Positions 10,861-22,130 are shown, counted from the first letter of the stretch. The stretch: 64,000 nucleotides of DNA from Adiantum capillus-veneris (GCA_014529385.2 CM043966.1:111505968-111569967); one strand, 5' to 3'. Notes: generated by a model from the sequence alone, not told the origin. Translations and numbers: made by a program.

Positions 10861-12565
10861 TGATAGCCGTTTTTTGGCTTTCCATAGTGGCCATAGTAAG
10901 CTACCTCACCCTATCAAATCACTCAAACACTATGGCTATCGCTACCATTTCACTATATATAGGCATGTGTGAGTTAGGGAACTTTCCCCATATTTTCTTT
11001 AAAACCCTCAGCTAGCTAGTCACTGGGCCAGTTGAGCCAAAAAAAATATATAAAAAATAAAAATTATAAGTATATTATGGCCCATTTGTGTGTAAATATT
11101 TCATTGTATATAGGGCCTAAATAAAAGGATTTTTCATAATTATTGTGGTATTTATTTAAATATTTCTACCTATGGTGTGTTATTTATGCTATGTACATTG
11201 ACTCACCATTACCATATTTTTTCTTATCATTTTGCATACTCTTTATTCCATATAAAAAGAATTTCATGCAAGCTTCTCTTATTTTTGGTGTAACTCCATC
11301 CCAACAAAAATCCAAAAAAACTAGTTCTATTTATGTGTATATTTTTTTCACTATTGTGATTTTTTCCTTCCTACATATATTCTCTATTACTCATAAATTA
11401 TACCACCAAAAATATTCATCTTTTTATGGTAGACTTATAATGAGAGAGATTTATTTTGACCCCTTTATATTTTTCCATCTATATTATTTATATTTGACAT
11501 GTACATATTTTTTCGACCCCTCAATATTTGATTTTCTTAGTTGTACTATTCACTTATATCATGATCTCAACAATATCTTCAAATATAGACCTACCAAATA
11601 AGGTCAAGGGTAGGTGGCATGCATACATGCACTATGGAGGGCTCACTCTTGGAGGTATTCAAAAGAATCATCCAAAGAAGGACCCCACAAGGACCTTGTG
11701 CAGTGGAAAAAAACGGTCGGTTTTGCTGAATTTTTAAAGTTCACTTGCTCTCTGAATTTGAAAAGGTGATACAAACAAACATTGTAGCTCGTGGGCTGAA
11801 ATTTTTACTCAAATTTTTTCATATTTTTTTGAGCTACGAGCTGTGAGCTATGATTTTATTAGTGGACCCCAATTTTCCCATGCTATGCAGCCACACTCTC
11901 TCTTCCACTTTATCATTTTCCTCTTTCACACACACTTCTCCACTCATCATCCCCACCTCTCTCACCCCTCCTCTCTGCACCCTACTCACCTTCTCGTCAA
12001 CCTTGAAGAATAAGAGAAACCATGGTGAACTCATACCTCCCACACACAATTCCATTCCAAAATTGACCACCTAGTCTCATTTTTCCTCCTCCAATTTACC
12101 CATATCTATCAAAAAAACCACAAAATTCAGCCTCTTCTCTTAAAAGACAGCATCATGGTGGTTGATTACTCAGCTTCAATTACCTTGTCTCTCAAGGAAG
12201 GTCAAGAGTGGAGAAAAAATGTACCGTCAAAGCTAGTGGACCGTCAACAAGCGTCAAAATTGGCCCTACTCAAGACACTTGGAGCATCAACCTTGTAAGA
12301 AATCCACCTTTTCTTACCTCTTAAGAGTTTTTCTTCCTTATTTGTATCGTACATGGATACTCCCATTGTAAATATCCAATTCCATTTGTAAATTAATACT
12401 AACTCTACTAACACTAACCCACTATGAAAAGTCATATCACCTCCATTTCTCTCCTCTCTCTTTCCCCACCAACTTCTTGATAATTCCAAGCAAAAGAAAT
12501 TAGATAAATTGCTGAAAATCTAACCCAACCATGGTTAGAGGAGTAACCCTAGCCTTCAAAATTGC

Positions 12566-12572
12566 TATAAAA
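12566..12572 (+). promoter_or_regulatory. TATA box of the E 5' LTR
   Basis: TATAAAA in ATTGCTATAAAAGGAGGG, about 925 bp before the LTR end. Its equivalents in element F LTRs are TATAAAAGGGC and TATAAAAAGGC, supporting it as the core promoter. The (CT)n tract would then lie in the transcribed leader. Confidence 0.65.
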
Positions 12573-13228
12573 GGAGGGTGTAGCTAGCACAAAAGGGGGG
12601 CCATAAGCAAGAGCACTATGCTATAGCTTGAGAAGCCATGCTCAACCTCTCTAGAAGGAGCTCTTGAGTGGAAGCTCATTGTATTATGCATGTGCATGTG
12701 TTGTAATAGGGGACTAGCAAGGGAACTCTATGCCATTGTAAGAGAGAGAGTGATCATTCAATTGAGAGTAGGAAATCTATCATTTCTCCTACTAGTGTAA
12801 GCCCAACATTCGCTGAATCAAGGAGGGTGGATTTGGACTAAGCTTGGATACTTTGTCTCCCTTCCAACGTGAAGTAATGGACAACAATGATGCGTAAGTG
12901 TCTTGGTGTTTTTTGTTAAGTTCTTGATAGCTTGTCTCTGGTGTTGTCATCAATCTAGCCATAAATCCCACATACTGTAAGAGGGCGACATGGTGGGGAG
13001 GACTCCCGTGGCCTTAAGACAATGATTGGGGTGGCTTTTCTTGTGATGTGTTTGTGGTGAAATTTACGCAAGCTATGTTGAACAAATACTAATCTCACTT
13101 TGATTTGTCATGACAAATTTGTAAGAAGGTATTAATGCAACAAGCACCCCCTCCCCCTTTCTCTCTCTTTCTTAAATATATAGTTGTGTTTGCTTGATCA
13201 TTGCCGATACGTTTCAAAGCATCCCGAG

Positions 13229-13230
<2 letters not shown>

Positions 13231-13316
<86 letters not shown>
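13231..13316. repeat. (CT)n microsatellite within the E 5' LTR
   Basis: About 86 bp of CT with a few interruptions; the matching tract in the 3' LTR (22792-22842) is about 35 bp shorter, showing slippage since insertion. Frames made of Leu-Ser or Arg-Glu repeats across it are artefacts. Confidence 0.95.
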
Positions 13317-13318
<2 letters not shown>

Positions 13319-13494
13319 GCGTCCTAGTTCGCATCCAAAACTAGGTGGTGCCCCAAATTTGTGTAGGAATGGGTTGCGGGTTTGTGTGTGTGTTTGTTGT
13401 TTTTTTCCAACCCTAACCCAATTGAGCAGCACGGGAGCCTTGAAGGGTGTCTAGAGGTTGCTCTTCTTGTTGCCCGCCCCGGACCGCTTCAAAT

Positions 13495-13514
13495 TGGTGC
13501 CCCCACTGAGGAAC
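13495..13514 (+). other. Candidate primer-binding site of element E
   Basis: TGGTGCCCCCACTGAGGAAC starts three bases after the LTR end. The equivalent place in element F reads TGGTTCCCCCAGTGATGAGG. It starts TGG as a site pairing with a tRNA CCA tail should. I cannot assign the tRNA by eye. Confidence 0.55.
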
Positions 13515-13568
13515 AGGCTTGTGTATGTTTTGTGAAGGCTCAACCTTTAGCATAATCATGTAGCTTGC

Positions 13569-13781
13569 ATGAATCACGAGAATTTGTATTATCCCTTCAT
13601 TCCCATTGCAAGGCAAAAGGTACACATAATTGTTAGTACTAAGTTGCAATTTCAGCGAGTAATTCGTAGAATTTTAGGTCCTCTTAGGTTAGCCGAGATA
13701 AACACTTCGGTAAATCCTTTTATTTTGCCTCTCATTAGGTACGATATTAGCTTGGACGTCTATATTTTTGTGTTATTTTAA
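13569..13781 (+). CDS. Accessory protein, family 1 (first copy), 70 aa
   Basis: Small protein of unknown function between LTR and gag. The C-terminal half aligns with the next frame (13803-14021) and with 49200-49433 of element F: KLQFQRVIRRILGP, then NPFILPLIRYDISLDVYIFVLF at the very end. The family ends in a hydrophobic run closing with F-x-L/I-L-F and a stop at the same place in all three. No zinc, signal or catalytic motif is visible. The ATG lies 78 bp after the LTR. The strong retention of the C-terminus argues for a translated product; it may be a single domain or the exon of a spliced leader protein. Confidence 0.5.
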   Translation: MNHENLYYPFIPIARQKVHIIVSTKLQFQRVIRRILGPLRLAEINTSVNPFILPLIRYDISLDVYIFVLF

Positions 13782-13802
13782 TCATTAGGACATGCATAGG
13801 CC

Positions 13803-14021
13803 ATGGATAATGGCCCAGGAATAGAGGTTTTTCCCTTTCATTTTACTCCACACATTAGAATAAACGTTGCAATTAGTAGAAAGATCCATTTTCAACAACG
13901 GATGGTGTTCATGTTTGGTGCCCAAAGAGTAGGAGAAATTCTTGCATCACCAAATCCTGTCATTCTACCTCTCATCAACTACCACACTTCTTTTGATGTA
14001 CATGTGTTCATTTTATTTTAA
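13803..14021 (+). CDS. Accessory protein, family 1 (second copy), 72 aa
   Basis: MDNGP start, then RKIHFQQRMVFMFG, GEILASPNPVILPL and the end FDVHVFILF. Very similar to the element F frame at 49200-49433 (MENGP, RKIFYQQKIVYLFG, GEILSSPNPIILPI, FNVSILILF), although the surrounding DNA of the two elements has diverged. Conservation of protein over DNA between separate elements indicates selection. It lies 21 bp after the first copy, in another phase. Function unknown; the protein appears beta-rich and hydrophobic. Confidence 0.6.
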   Translation: MDNGPGIEVFPFHFTPHIRINVAISRKIHFQQRMVFMFGAQRVGEILASPNPVILPLINYHTSFDVHVFILF

Positions 14022-14122
14022 AATGAAGTGCAGCCCGGCAAAATAGTGTATATGTTTGTTTTTTCTTTGTCCAAGTTGTTACAAGAAACAAAAAAACGAT
14101 CATTTGTTCTAACTGGGAATGT

Positions 14123-14581
14123 GTGTGCAGTGAAAGTTCAATCCTTAGAGATCTAGCTCTATTACCAATTGAGTTGCAGGAGCAAGTAGTAAGGCGTCTC
14201 CCTCATAACAAGAGGGTGGTGAAGTTAAGATGGAAGGTCCTCTTGTTGTTGGGCACTAAGGAAGACCGCGCATTCATCCAACTAGTGTGTGCCCTAAGAT
14301 TGGTAAATAGAGTGAAATTTGGTGTTTGGCAAGTGCATTTCACCATTGAGGAAGACTCTTCAAGAAACTTGCGGCCAGAGTTCATGCTTCATAGACTCAC
14401 ATTTGGTGAATTTTTCCCTCATTTGCGTCTTATTAATAGTTTTCCTTTCGCTTTCAACAAAGGAGATAGGGAGCTATTCAGAGCTTGTCTTAATAAAGAG
14501 AGCATAGAGAAGATTGCAAATTTGTATAAATTCTCATCCTTCTCTACCTTCTATGACACTTTGTTCATAGAGACATTGTAA
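14123..14581 (+). CDS. Accessory protein, family 2 (first copy), 152 aa, F-box-like start
   Basis: Unknown protein before gag. Near the N-terminus LPIELQEQVVRRLPHNKRVV resembles the first helices of an F-box (LPxEL...I/V..RLP). After that come EDRAFIQLVCALRLVNRVKF and the conserved ending LTFGEFFPHLRLINSFPFAF, DRELFRACLNK. It pairs with the next frame, also 152 residues, over its full length. Intact, no stops. Whether the F-box-like motif is real (binding SKP1 in a ubiquitin ligase) is only an inference; no substrate-binding repeat follows it. Confidence 0.6.
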   Translation: MCSESSILRDLALLPIELQEQVVRRLPHNKRVVKLRWKVLLLLGTKEDRAFIQLVCALRLVNRVKFGVWQVHFTIEEDSSRNLRPEFMLHRLTFGEFFPHLRLINSFPFAFNKGDRELFRACLNKESIEKIANLYKFSSFSTFYDTLFIETL

Positions 14582-14627
14582 ATCTCTTTATGCTTTTGAA
14601 TGATTTAACCATAATCCTAAGGAGTTT

Positions 14628-15086
14628 TTGTTCAGGAATTTTGTAGCACAAGTGGAGTCTTTAAATCTTGCAAACTTGATTGGACTTGATGAGGATGTTC
14701 TTTATGAAATTGTGAGAAGGTTGCCTCACTCCGACTGTGTGGAACTCGAAGGAAAGGAGCTCCTAGTCAATTGCTACTTTCTCACGGCCTTCGACAAGCA
14801 TGAAGATCTAGTTTTTATTCAAACCGCGTGTGCGTTGGGAATTGTAGAGCAAGTGCAATTTATCACTTGGGACGTGGTTGCTCTTTTGGATCCAGAAAAT
14901 GAAGTTCTAGAGATTTTTGTTTATCGCCTTAGCTTTGAAGAATTTCAACCCTTCTTAGAGCTCATCAATAGTCTACCTTTTTGTTTTGATCAAACAAATC
15001 GAGACCTTATTGAAGCTTGGATAGCTGAAGAAGAAAACCTAGAGTGGTATTTTCTTACTTCTTCATTTGCAGGCGAGTGGTTCTAA
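14628..15086 (+). CDS. Accessory protein, family 2 (second copy), 152 aa
   Basis: Paralogue of 14123-14581: LDEDVLYEIVRRLPHSDCVEL against LPIELQEQVVRRLPHNKRVV, EDLVFIQTACALGIVEQVQF against EDRAFIQLVCALRLVNRVKF, and LSFEEFQPFLELINSLPFCF against LTFGEFFPHLRLINSFPFAF. Both have exactly 152 codons. This copy is more acidic (EEENLEW near the end) than the first, which is basic, so the two may have diverged in role. It ends 49 bp before gag. No family name can be given. Confidence 0.6.
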   Translation: MFRNFVAQVESLNLANLIGLDEDVLYEIVRRLPHSDCVELEGKELLVNCYFLTAFDKHEDLVFIQTACALGIVEQVQFITWDVVALLDPENEVLEIFVYRLSFEEFQPFLELINSLPFCFDQTNRDLIEAWIAEEENLEWYFLTSSFAGEWF

Positions 15087-15135
15087 ATCTCTATTGTATC
15101 CCTTATCGTAACTCGTGTTGTAATCTTTCATAATA

Positions 15136-15882
15136 ATGGAGAGCCAACGCCAAATGTCTGGATATCCTCTTTTCTTTGGAGAGCCTGGAGAGGATGCAGA
15201 ATTATTTTTAGCAAATTTCAAGATGTCTTGCCGTATCAAGAGGATAGTAACCGATCAAGAACGTGTAGAAATGTTTGAGGTGGTCCTTAGGAAAGATGCT
15301 AGTACTTGGTTTGACTCTTTGCCTGAGGAAGTTAAGGGGAATTACACAGAAGTTTTGAATCGTTTTAAGAGATAATTCTTTGATCCCCAAAACACTCAAA
15401 AACTATGGCAAGACATTGTTTCTCATAAGCAAAAAGACTTAGATGACTACTACTTGTACAAGCAAGAGTTTCTACGTCTTTGGGCTCTATGGATACGAAA
15501 TGTTGCTAACCCTGGTGATGGTGCAGAATTTTTAAAGAAGGAAAGGTTCATAGCCGAACTCTTTCCTGACCTTAAGGTAAAAGTTGAGGCGGGTGCACCT
15601 GCTACTTTTGATGCAGCGGAAACTAGGGCTGCTGAGAAGTATAGGAAACTCAAGTGCTTAAGGGGAGAGGTTCCAATAGAAGTTCTTATACCCAAAGGTA
15701 AGTCACAAGAATCAACATCTAGGAAGCTTCCTGAGGTAACGGCTGAAGTGATTGAGAAGTTAAATGAATCTTTAAGCAGCCTGTCAATTCACCTTGCACA
15801 AGGTGTAGGTCCAAAGGGACAAGCAAAGAAGTCAGAAGAGAGAGAGCCACAAACTAGGAGAGTCTGGACATGGGATGTATAA
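15136..15882 (+). pseudogene. Gag of element E
   Basis: Retrotransposon Gag: YPLFFGEPGEDAELFLANFK, then ASTWFDSLP (the conserved W in the capsid region), YLYKQEFLRLW and a Lys-rich tail. A TAA at 15373-15375 (after NRFKR) interrupts an otherwise continuous frame; a CAA would fit. The nucleocapsid knuckle is reached only in the next phase, where SHKLGESGHGMYNC keeps the spacing of C-x2-C-x4-H-x4-C but with the first two Cys replaced by Ser and Leu. A slip in the GA run near 15836-15848 explains the frame change. The start is the ATG at 15136, before MESQRQMSG. Confidence 0.75.
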
Positions 15883-18800
15883 TTGTCCTTGGCCCCGTGG
15901 AGAGCCAGGGAGACCTAACTTGAATTACCCAGTGATGAATGCAGGAGAAGGAGCTGGTCAACAACCAAGGCTTCTACAAAGGCCAAATGGAGCAAGACCA
16001 CCTCCACAAGGGGTAGAAGGAGTTCCACCTTTGCCAGATCCAAATGTGCATGTGGTAGAGGTGACAAATTCAAATGAGGTTGACATGGAAGCCAATGGCA
16101 TTAAGCGTGGCCGAGGAAAAGGTAAAGAGAAAGAAGGAGTCACATCACAGAGTGACCATGGACAAGGCAAGAAGGCAAAGGAGACCAAGGAAGCTAAAAG
16201 GACTCGACGTCGTACCAATCTCCAAGACTTCCCTCTTGGACATGGTATGGCTCCATACAACCTGTTGGAAGACATGCGAGGTAAGGGTCCTGATATCTCA
16301 TGGCCTCATTTTCTTGCATTATTCCCACAAGTTAGGAGGGATTTAACAAAGGCAGTTAGCACTAGGAGAAAGGTAAAAGAGAGTTTTTCTGTTGTAAAAA
16401 TTGCACAAGCTGAAATGAATGAGGACATTACACCGGTGCTAGACTGTTACATCAAAGGAAGATTGGTTAGGAAAGGTCTAGTGGATGGGGGTGCACAAAT
16501 TTGCATCATGACAGAGGGACTCATGCAAAGACTAGGCATGCACATCCAGGAGACACCTGAAATCAAAGTCAAGATGGCAAACAATAGCAAGGCTAGGTGT
16601 GTAGGCATTTGTAAAAATGTCTTTGTAGAGGCCTTTGGCATTAAGAAAGCGGTGGATTTTTATGTTATGTCGACCAAGGGAAGTGGTTATCCATTTATCC
16701 TAGGAAGACCATGGATAATGAAAATGCGAGCTTTGCAGGATTGGGAGAGTGGAAAATTAATTTGTAGGAATGACAATCATAAGAAGGTTGTCTTTGACAT
16801 GAAGGAGCAACGCCAAGAGGAGCTCCATGAAGAATCATCTCAAAGTGAGACGGAAGAAGGTTGGACCAATAGCACTTCAGAAGAAGAAATTAGCGGCAGC
16901 ATTACTGAAGAGGACTATTCCATCGAAGTCATGGGGGTAAGGTTTAAGCCAAGCAACCAAGAGACCTCTTGTCAAGTCTTGGAGGAGGTAGGTCCTCAAG
17001 AGAACAAAGGTGTTCAAGATGAAGGGATGCTGGAAGGTATTCTATCAACAACACTTACAAAGGATGAAAAAGAGGAGTTCAAATGTGTGCTAAGGAAATT
17101 TCCTAGGATTTTTGCTAAAGACTACACCGATGTGCGTGGAGTAGATGCTGTTCAACACAAAATTGAGTTGAAGCCAGAGGCCACACCTAAGGCTCAGAAG
17201 CTACGAAGGCTAGGAGTCATCAAGGAGCAGGCTTTACTCAAGGAGGTAAGAAAGCTTCTAGCAGCAGGTTTCATTTATCCAGTGGAGAATTCAGAGTGGG
17301 TCTCTCCCGTTGTTGTCACTCCTAAGAAAAACGGAAAGTGGAGGGTGTGTGTGGATTACCGTCCACTCAATGAGGCAACAAAAAGAGATCACTTTCCCCT
17401 CCCATTTCAGGATGAGATACTAAATGAGGTAGCTGGTCATGAGAAGTACACTGTGTGTGATGGCTACTCAGGCTACTTTCAAATAGGTATCGCATTGGAA
17501 GATCAGTTGAAAACAACCTTTATCACTCCTTGGGGTTGTTATGCTTTTAGAGTCATGCCATTTGGTCTGACAAATGCTCCTGCAACATTCCAACGTTTCA
17601 TGAACATGGTGTTTCAAGCATTCTTTGGAAAGTCAATTAGGGTGTTCATTGATGATTTTTGCATTTATAGCTCAAAATCATTGCATCTACAAAGGATAGA
17701 AGAAGGTTTAAAGAAGCTCTGTGACATGGGAGGTCAACTCAACCCCGACAAGTGCCACATAGGTGAGGATGAAGTGATCTTGCTCGGTCACAAGGTTTCC
17801 TATAAAGGCATTGAGGTGGATCCTTCAAAGGCAAAGGCTCTTATTGAGCTCCCATCACCAAAGAGTCTTAAGGAGGTCATCTCTTTCATTCAGAAGGTGA
17901 AGTATATGTCACGCTTCATTCACTTAGCTTCGGAGTTGCTTCATCCTTTGCAAAATTTGACACAACAAGTAGAATTTGCATAGTCTGATGAGCTTGAAGA
18001 GTATTTTTGTAACATTAAAGTCATTTTGTCAGAGCTACCAACACTCATGCCTCCTTGTTGGGAGTACACATTCTTTGTTAGCTCTAGTGTTGGAAGGGAA
18101 ACAATTGGTGCCGTGTTGCTACAACAAGATCCCCACAGTACAAGGATGCGACCCATCTACTTTGCTAGTAGGGTCATGAATGCTTTAGAGAGAGGCTACA
18201 CGGAGGCAGAACTCATGATGCTTTCTCTCATGTTTGCAATAAGGAAGTTTAGATCCTACTTGCTCCCAAAAACTTTTGTAATCCTCACCGCAGAGAATTT
18301 GTTCCCTTTGGTGTCATCTCAAATGAATCTTAGTACTAGGATCTCAAAGTGGATTATGGAGTTGCAAGAGTTTCAATACTCTTTCAAGGTAGAAGATAGT
18401 GTGCGTGCACAATTGGCAGGGATTCTCACTTATAGGGTGCATGAAAAGAAGATTAAGGTGCCTGAAGTAAAGACCCTACCATTGCCACCACCAAAAAGTA
18501 TTCCTAATGCTTTTAACTTGTTCTTTGATGGAGCTTTTCGACGAGCCACAGGAAAAGTAGGGGGAGGGCTAGTGTTGCTCAACCCAAGTGGAGAGGTGGT
18601 CATGAAAGAGAAGTTCAATCTACCAAGTTCAGCTAGCAACAATGAAGCAGAATATGACACACTATTTCATGGTTTAAAAATATGCATTGGCCATGGTATA
18701 CAACGTCTCATGGTAAAGGGAGATGCACTTCTCATTGTTAAACAGATTTTAGGCATTTGGGCATGCAAGAATGAAAGCTTAAGGACAAAAGTTCATGTCA

Positions 18801-20389
18801 TTCGTAGGATGTTTAATCAGTTTGAAGAAGTGCAACTATATCATATTCCGAGGAAACAAAATGAAGATGCCGATTTACTTGCACAACAAGCAGTTACATG
18901 TGTTGAGAGAGAAGTGCAGGTCATCATGGTGGCAGCAGTTGTCAAGCAACCGAGATACCAGGGATTGGAGTCATTGGCTCCCATTATTGGCTACATTTTG
19001 GAGGGTGAGTTTCCTCAAGACTTCACGAAGGCTCAGAAGAGGAGACTCATGAAGAAGGCAAGTTTCTATCTCTTCCTAGAAGGCTCCCTCTATCAAAGAG
19101 GGAAGGATCAAGTATGCAGAAGAGTACCAACTATTGAGGAAATTCCAGCCATTCTAAAAGGTTTGCATGAAGAAGCATGTGGTGGTCATTTTGCCCAAGA
19201 ATTAACTGTGAAGAAGATTTTGCTTGCGGGGTATGTTTGGCCAAGTCTGCATGTGGATGTCCAACATTGGTGTAAAAGTTGTCACAATTGTCAGGAAAAT
19301 GGGAATAGAAGATTGGTTTATGGTCCAAGGCAAATCGTGCATGCAAATGGACCCTTTGAAAAGTGGGGCATTGATGCTATGTGTCCTCTGCCTAGGACAA
19401 AAAATGGTAAACTCTACATTCTAGTGGCTGTAGACTATATGACTAGGTGGGTGGAAGCTCAAAGTGTGGCAAGAGTGAATGAGAGGACAGTTAGCAGGTT
19501 TGTGTACAATCACATTTGTTGCAGATTTGGCACACCTTTGGAGATTGTTTCTGATAATAGTCCAGGGTTTAGGAAGGGCTTGCTCACAGAAGTTTGTGAA
19601 GAGCTTCACATTCTACATCGTCATAGCACACCATACTACCCACAGTCAAATGGTTTGGTGGAGAAGGCTAATGGTGTCATTGCAGGAATCATTAGAAAGA
19701 TGGTGCAAAACAAGACAAAATTATGGGATGACTTCTTGGATGGTGCCTTGTGGGCATATCGAACCACATATAGGGAAGCCACGGAGTTCACACCATTTCA
19801 CTTGGTCTATGGTCAAGAGGCTTTGCAGCCTATCGAGCTCAACATTCCAACAATGCGACTTCATGGCAAAGGAGCACAAGATGATCAAGAGGTATGGATG
19901 GATCGACTTCTTACGTTAGTGGAGCTTGAGTGGAAAAGAGAAGCAGCATATGAGTGCTACAAGAGGAAAGCCACACAAGCGAAAGAAACGCACGACAAGA
20001 AACTGAAGGACAAAGGCATCAAGGAAGGAGAGCTTGTGCTAAGGTATCACAATCGACTTGACAATCGTTTTGATGCCAAGTTTGAAACTAGATGGCAAGG
20101 GCCATACATAGTAAAGAAGGCTTTCAATTCTAGTTACTATCAGCTTATGGACTTGAATGGTAAAGAGCACTCCAGGAAGGTAAACGGGTATCGCTTGAAG
20201 CCCTATTTGAGTCGCCTTCTGCCAAAGGATCTACCAAAGATCTGTCCAAAGGCCGCTGTTTCATGTAAGTATTGTTACATGAAGCATGAGTGTAACTCCA
20301 GCCAAAATTCTGAGGGGCCAAACAATGAAAATCTCGTCAAGGACTCTGAAGCACTCTCTTTGGAAAAGATGCTCTATGATGGTACATGA
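15833..20389 (+). pseudogene. Protease-RT-RNase H-aRNase H-integrase polyprotein of element E
   Basis: One frame with a single premature TAG at 17981-17983 (a Trp position, FAWSDE). Counting from the ATG at 15875: basic Gag tail to about 160; protease with GLVDGGAQ near 200 and ILGRPWI near 280; RT from about 457 (EWVSPVVVTPKKN) with CVDYRPLNEAT, DGYSGYFQI and FIDDF near 590; first RNase H about 727-830; second, archaeal-type RNase H about 880-1007 (LFFDGAFRR, ASNNEAEY, ADLLAQQAV); integrase zinc domain from about 1097 (HEEACGGHF, CKSCHNCQ), core Asp in GIDAMCP, Asp in VSDN and Glu in NGLVEKAN; then RWQGPYIVKKAF and KVNGYRLKPY. No chromodomain. Only the one stop and the upstream slip prevent a full-length product. 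Confidence 0.9.
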
Positions 20390-20397
20390 ATATACCA

Positions 20398-20417
20398 TCA
20401 TCATGGGGGAGGGCTAA
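20398..20417 (+). other. Polypurine tract of element E
   Basis: ATGGGGGAGGGCTAA immediately precedes the 3' LTR start TGATAGC; primes the second cDNA strand. Confidence 0.75.
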
Positions 20418-22123
20418 TGATAGCTGTTTTTTGGCTTTCCATAGTGGCCATAGTAAGCTACCTCACCCTATCAAATCACTCAAACACTATGGCTATCCCT
20501 ACCATTTCACTATATATAGGCGTGTGTGAGTTAGGGAACTTTCCCCATATTTTCTTTAAAACCCTCAGCTAGCTAGTCACTGGGCCAGTTGAGCCAATAA
20601 AAAATAAAATAAATAAAAATTATAAGTATATTATGGCCCATTTGTGTGTAAATATTTCATTGTATATAGGGCCTAAATAAAAGGATTTTTCATAATTATT
20701 GTGGTATTTATTTAAATATTTCTACCTATGGTGTGTTATTTATGCTATGTACATTGACTCACCATTACCATATTTTTTCTTATCATTTTGCATACTCTTT
20801 ATTCCATATAAAAATAATTTCATGCAAGCTTCTCTTATTTTTGGTGTAACTCCATCCCAACAAAAATCCAAAAAAACTAGTTCTATTTATGTGTATATTT
20901 TTTTTACTATTGTGATTTTTTCCTTCCTACATATATTCTCTATTACTCTCATAAATTAGACCACCAAAAATATTCATCTTTTTATGGTAGACTTATAATG
21001 AGAGAGATTTATTTTGATCCCTTTATATTTTTCCATCTATATTATCTATATTTGACATGTACATATTTTTTAGACCCCTCAATATTTGATTTTCTTAGTT
21101 GTACTATTCACTTATATCATGATCTCAACAATATCTTCAATTATAGACCTACCAAATAAAGTCAAGGGTAGGTGGCATGCATACATGCACTATGGAGGGC
21201 TCACTCTTGGAGGTATTCAAAAGAATCATCCAAAGAAGGACCCCACAAGGACCTTGTGCAGTGGAAAAAAACGGTCGGTTTTGCTGAATTTTTAAAGTTC
21301 ACTTGCTCTCCGAATTTGAAAAGGTGATACAAACAAACGTTGTAGCTCGTGGGCTGAACTTTTGCCTCAAATTTTTTCATATTTTTTTGAGCTACGATCT
21401 GTGAGCTATGATTTTATTAGTGGACCCCAATTTTCCCATGCTATGCAGCCACACTCTCTCTTCCACTTTATCATTTTCCTCTTTCACGCACACTTCTCCA
21501 CTCATCATCCCCACCTCTCTCACCCCTCCTCTCTGCACCCTACTCACCTCCTCTTCAACCTTGAAGAATAAGAGAAACCATGGTGAACTCATACCTCCCA
21601 CACACAATTCCATTCCAAAATTGACCACTTAGTCTCATTTTTCCTCCTCCAATTTACCCATATCTATCAAAAAAACCACAAAATTCAGCCTCTTCTCTTA
21701 AAAGACAGCATCATGGTGGTTGATTACTCAGCTTCAATTACCATGTCTCTCAAGGAAGGTCAAGAGTGGAGAAAAAATGTACCGTCAAAGCTAGTGGACC
21801 GTCAACAAGCGTCAAAATTGGCCCTACTCAAGACACTTGGAGCATCAACCTTGTAAGAAATCCACCTTTTCTTACCTCTTAAGAGTTTTTCTTCCTTATT
21901 TGTATCCTACATGGATACTCCCATTGTAAATATCCAATTCCATTTGTAAATTAATACTAACTCTACTAACACTAACCCACTATGAAAAGTCCTATCACCT
22001 CCATTTCTCTCCTCTCTCTTTCCCCACCAACTTCTTGATAATTCCAAGCAAAAGAAATTAGATAAATTGCTGAAAATCTAACCCAACCATGGTTAGAGGA
22101 GTAACCCTAGCCTTCAAAATTGC

Positions 22124-22130
22124 TATAAAA
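22124..22130 (+). promoter_or_regulatory. TATA box of the E 3' LTR
   Basis: TATAAAA, same context as at 12566. From here it could drive read-through into the antisense of element B. Confidence 0.6.

Larger units (their letters stand above)
10861..13491 (+). repeat. 5' LTR of element E
   Basis: 2631 bp. AT-rich first third, then pyrimidine-rich DNA, a TATA box at 12566, a (CT)n tract at 13231-13316 and the box CTAGGTGGTGCCC at about 13343-13355. Ends GACCGCTTCA. Matches 20418-23019 throughout. Confidence 0.92.

Noticed and set aside
11143-11601. 152-codon open frame in the E 5' LTR
   Set aside because: Phe/Tyr/Leu-rich translation of AT-rich DNA; the 3' LTR copy (20699 onwards) is truncated by a shift, and no family motif is present. 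The equal length with the real 152-residue proteins is chance.
13095-13454. Open frames of Arg-Glu or Leu-Ser repeats
   Set aside because: Translations of the CT/GA microsatellite; the same holds at 22653-22982, 42399-42626, 45201-45485, 47960-48148 and 59433-59750.
15836-15882. Programmed frameshift between gag and pol of E
   Set aside because: The phase change lies in a GA run before a knuckle whose residues otherwise fit, so a replication slip is more likely than a regulated shift. No slippery heptamer is apparent.
16475-16498. DGG protease active site as a novelty (also in A near 115)
   Set aside because: As far as I recall, Asp-Gly-Gly in place of Asp-Ser/Thr-Gly is common in plant gypsy elements, so it is not unusual.
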